Source: Clostridia bacterium (GTDB taxonomy: Bacteria > Bacillota_A > Clostridia > UBA1212 > UBA1255). From it: a DNA stretch of 6,939 nt. Shown here in pieces: positions 5,803 to 6,939 of this stretch. The stretch lies in the NCBI GenBank assembly GCA_017522515.1, contig JAFWZH010000043.1, positions 1 to 6,939 of the forward strand, given 5' to 3'. The translations under genes and the position numbers were made by a program. The notes under the pieces were generated by a model. It saw nothing but the letters and a program-made list of their open reading frames with translations. It made no database searches and was not told the origin of the DNA. How positions within the stretch are numbered: position 1 is the stretch's first letter; each line of letters begins with the position of its first letter.

Positions 5803-6939
5803 TTACTCAACCTCCAAGAATCCCATTAGGAACGCATCGGGGAAGATGAATTTCTTTTCGCCGAGGGTGAACTTAATGTGAATAAACTTCTCGTTCTTGT
5901 TGATTTTTACAACGGTCCCCTTGCCGAATTTCTTGTGAACAACAGTGCTGTCAATACCTATTGTTTCTAATTTGGCTTCAAGGTCTTGCACAGCTTGTTT
6001 CTCTTGCGAAACGGGCTCAACAGTTATGACTATTGCCGGCTGCGGTTGAACGACAGGCTTATGTTGTGGCTGTTCTGCCTTTACCATCGTTCTTTGCTGT
6101 TCTGCACGCTTGTCCTCAACAATCTCGCTACTTCTCGAATATACACTATAATCAACCTCACTTATTGAGGATTGCTGGTTATAGAACAGTTTCTCATATT
6201 GAGTCCTGCGAATTGTGGTATCCCAGCTGCCGACCTCATCGTTGGTATGTTTGTCAATACCGGTATAAGTAAGGCTTGCATCCTCGTAGCGTTTGAACTT
6301 GAAGATAGCATCATTCATCAACGGTGCATTGAACACTCCCAATGAACAAAGCATATTGAAATCCTCAACGCTTAAGCCTGTAACTTTTTTGAACAAGCCC
6401 GGCTCTAATTGAGTGATAACATCTTTAAGGCATCGTTCACGGTAGTCGGTCAAGTACATGAATACAGGGATTCGAGTAGCAAACTTTATCAGTTTCTCTT
6501 GAATTTGCTTGCGTTTGCTCTTCATCTCTTTCTCTTCGGCAGAAAGTTCCTTCTTCTCCTTTGGTGTCGGGTCGGGATTCTCTTTCTTCGCTTTCTTGAC
6601 AGCCTCGGATTTATTGATAATGGTAGTAAGGTCGTTATTAAGGTTACGGAATCCCTCAATGTTCATTAGGGCTTTCATTGCTTCGGGGCTTGCAAGCAAG
6701 CGTTTCAGCGTGTCGTTATCTACATTCACAAGCAGAGCAGATTCCCAACACTTTGCGAGTAGTGTAGCCGATGTTCCAGCCAATGCAATATCAAGAATAT
6801 CTTGTGCATCGACCTCCTTTATACTGCTGCCGTCGTATGCAAGTACGGGCAAGAACTTTATAAATTCGCCTACCTTTGCTTCGGGATTGCTCTCGTTAAT
6901 GTCGAGCCGGCAGCTATAGTCGGATATTTGCCGCAAAGC
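5803..6939 (-). CDS. C-terminal part of a probable DEAD/DEAH helicase or restriction-type protein (5' end outside window)
   Basis: The frame is open to the right edge. The first visible codons read Ala-Leu-Arg, and the TTG near the edge is an internal leucine and not a start, so this is the last ~378 residues of a larger protein. From memory, segments such as RIPVFMYLTDYRE, VITQLEPGLFKKVTGL and NDAIFKFKRYEDASL match the C-terminal region of long DEAD/DEAH helicase-family or type III restriction-like proteins of gut Bacteroidales and Lachnospiraceae. The helicase motifs themselves lie outside the window. A highly charged Lys/Glu stretch sits in the middle, and a Gln/Pro-rich linker precedes the last ~46 residues. 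Those begin VVHKKFGKGTVVKI and continue to KKFIFPDAFL, which fits the Tudor-like C-terminal domain of PcrA/UvrD-type helicases that contacts RNA polymerase or other partners. It is visibly less AT-rich than the operon, suggesting a different origin. The family assignment is moderately sure. Confidence 0.6.
   Translation of the reverse strand, partial: ALRQISDYSCRLDINESNPEAKVGEFIKFLPVLAYDGSSIKEVDAQDILDIALAGTSATLLAKCWESALLVNVDNDTLKRLLASPEAMKALMNIEGFRNLNNDLTTIINKSEAVKKAKKENPDPTPKEKKELSAEEKEMKSKRKQIQEKLIKFATRIPVFMYLTDYRERCLKDVITQLEPGLFKKVTGLSVEDFNMLCSLGVFNAPLMNDAIFKFKRYEDASLTYTGIDKHTNDEVGSWDTTIRRTQYEKLFYNQQSSISEVDYSVYSRSSEIVEDKRAEQQRTMVKAEQPQHKPVVQPQPAIVITVEPVSQEKQAVQDLEAKLETIGIDSTVVHKKFGKGTVVKINKNEKFIHIKFTLGEKKFIFPDAFLMGFLEVE

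Noticed and set aside
5986..6919. Several plus-strand frames of 60-136 aa
   Set aside because: All are antisense to the helicase-like gene. Their Ser/Phe/Leu-rich composition mirrors its Lys/Glu-rich codons.
1..6939. tRNA, rRNA, CRISPR array, insertion sequence or transposase
   Set aside because: No repeat-spacer pattern, terminal inverted repeat pair, transposase motif or cloverleaf was seen on either strand.

Overview
The window most likely comes from a member of the Bacteroidota, probably a gut-type Bacteroidales. Two intergenic boxes match the TAnnTTTG -7 promoter element typical of that phylum. None of the start codons is preceded by a recognisable Shine-Dalgarno sequence, which is also usual there. 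From memory, the partial protein at the right edge resembles a helicase-type protein found in gut Bacteroidales and Lachnospiraceae. No search could be run, so this assignment is an inference.

Layout. Positions 49-5426 hold one tightly packed, AT-rich operon of four genes on the minus strand, read from right to left. The order is (1) an unrecognised helical protein of up to 382 aa, (2) a 509-aa P-loop ATPase, (3) a 553-aa protein with a C-terminal PD-(D/E)XK nuclease motif, and (4) a 345-aa D12-class adenine-N6 DNA methyltransferase. The junctions are a 1-nt gap, a 2-nt gap and a 4-nt ATGA overlap. Positions 5427-5525 are a compact divergent promoter region with a TATCTTTG box on each strand. 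A 74-aa protein of unknown function (5526-5750) is transcribed rightward. A short gap with a weak hairpin separates it from the 3' end of a large, less AT-rich minus-strand gene that enters from the right edge (5803-6939). That gene is probably the C-terminal part of a DEAD/DEAH helicase or restriction-type protein, and it ends in a Tudor-like domain.

Interpretation. The operon has the parts expected of an NTP-dependent restriction-modification or anti-phage system: a modification enzyme, a nuclease, and an ATPase that could control or translocate it. It also has an uncharacterised first protein that could supply DNA recognition. I see no PglZ, PglX, HsdR/S/M, McrB/C or Dnd/Ssp-type gene in the operon, and I cannot match the four-gene set to a system I can name with confidence. 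It is therefore the best candidate in the window for an undescribed system. Its function is inferred from motifs and gene order only.
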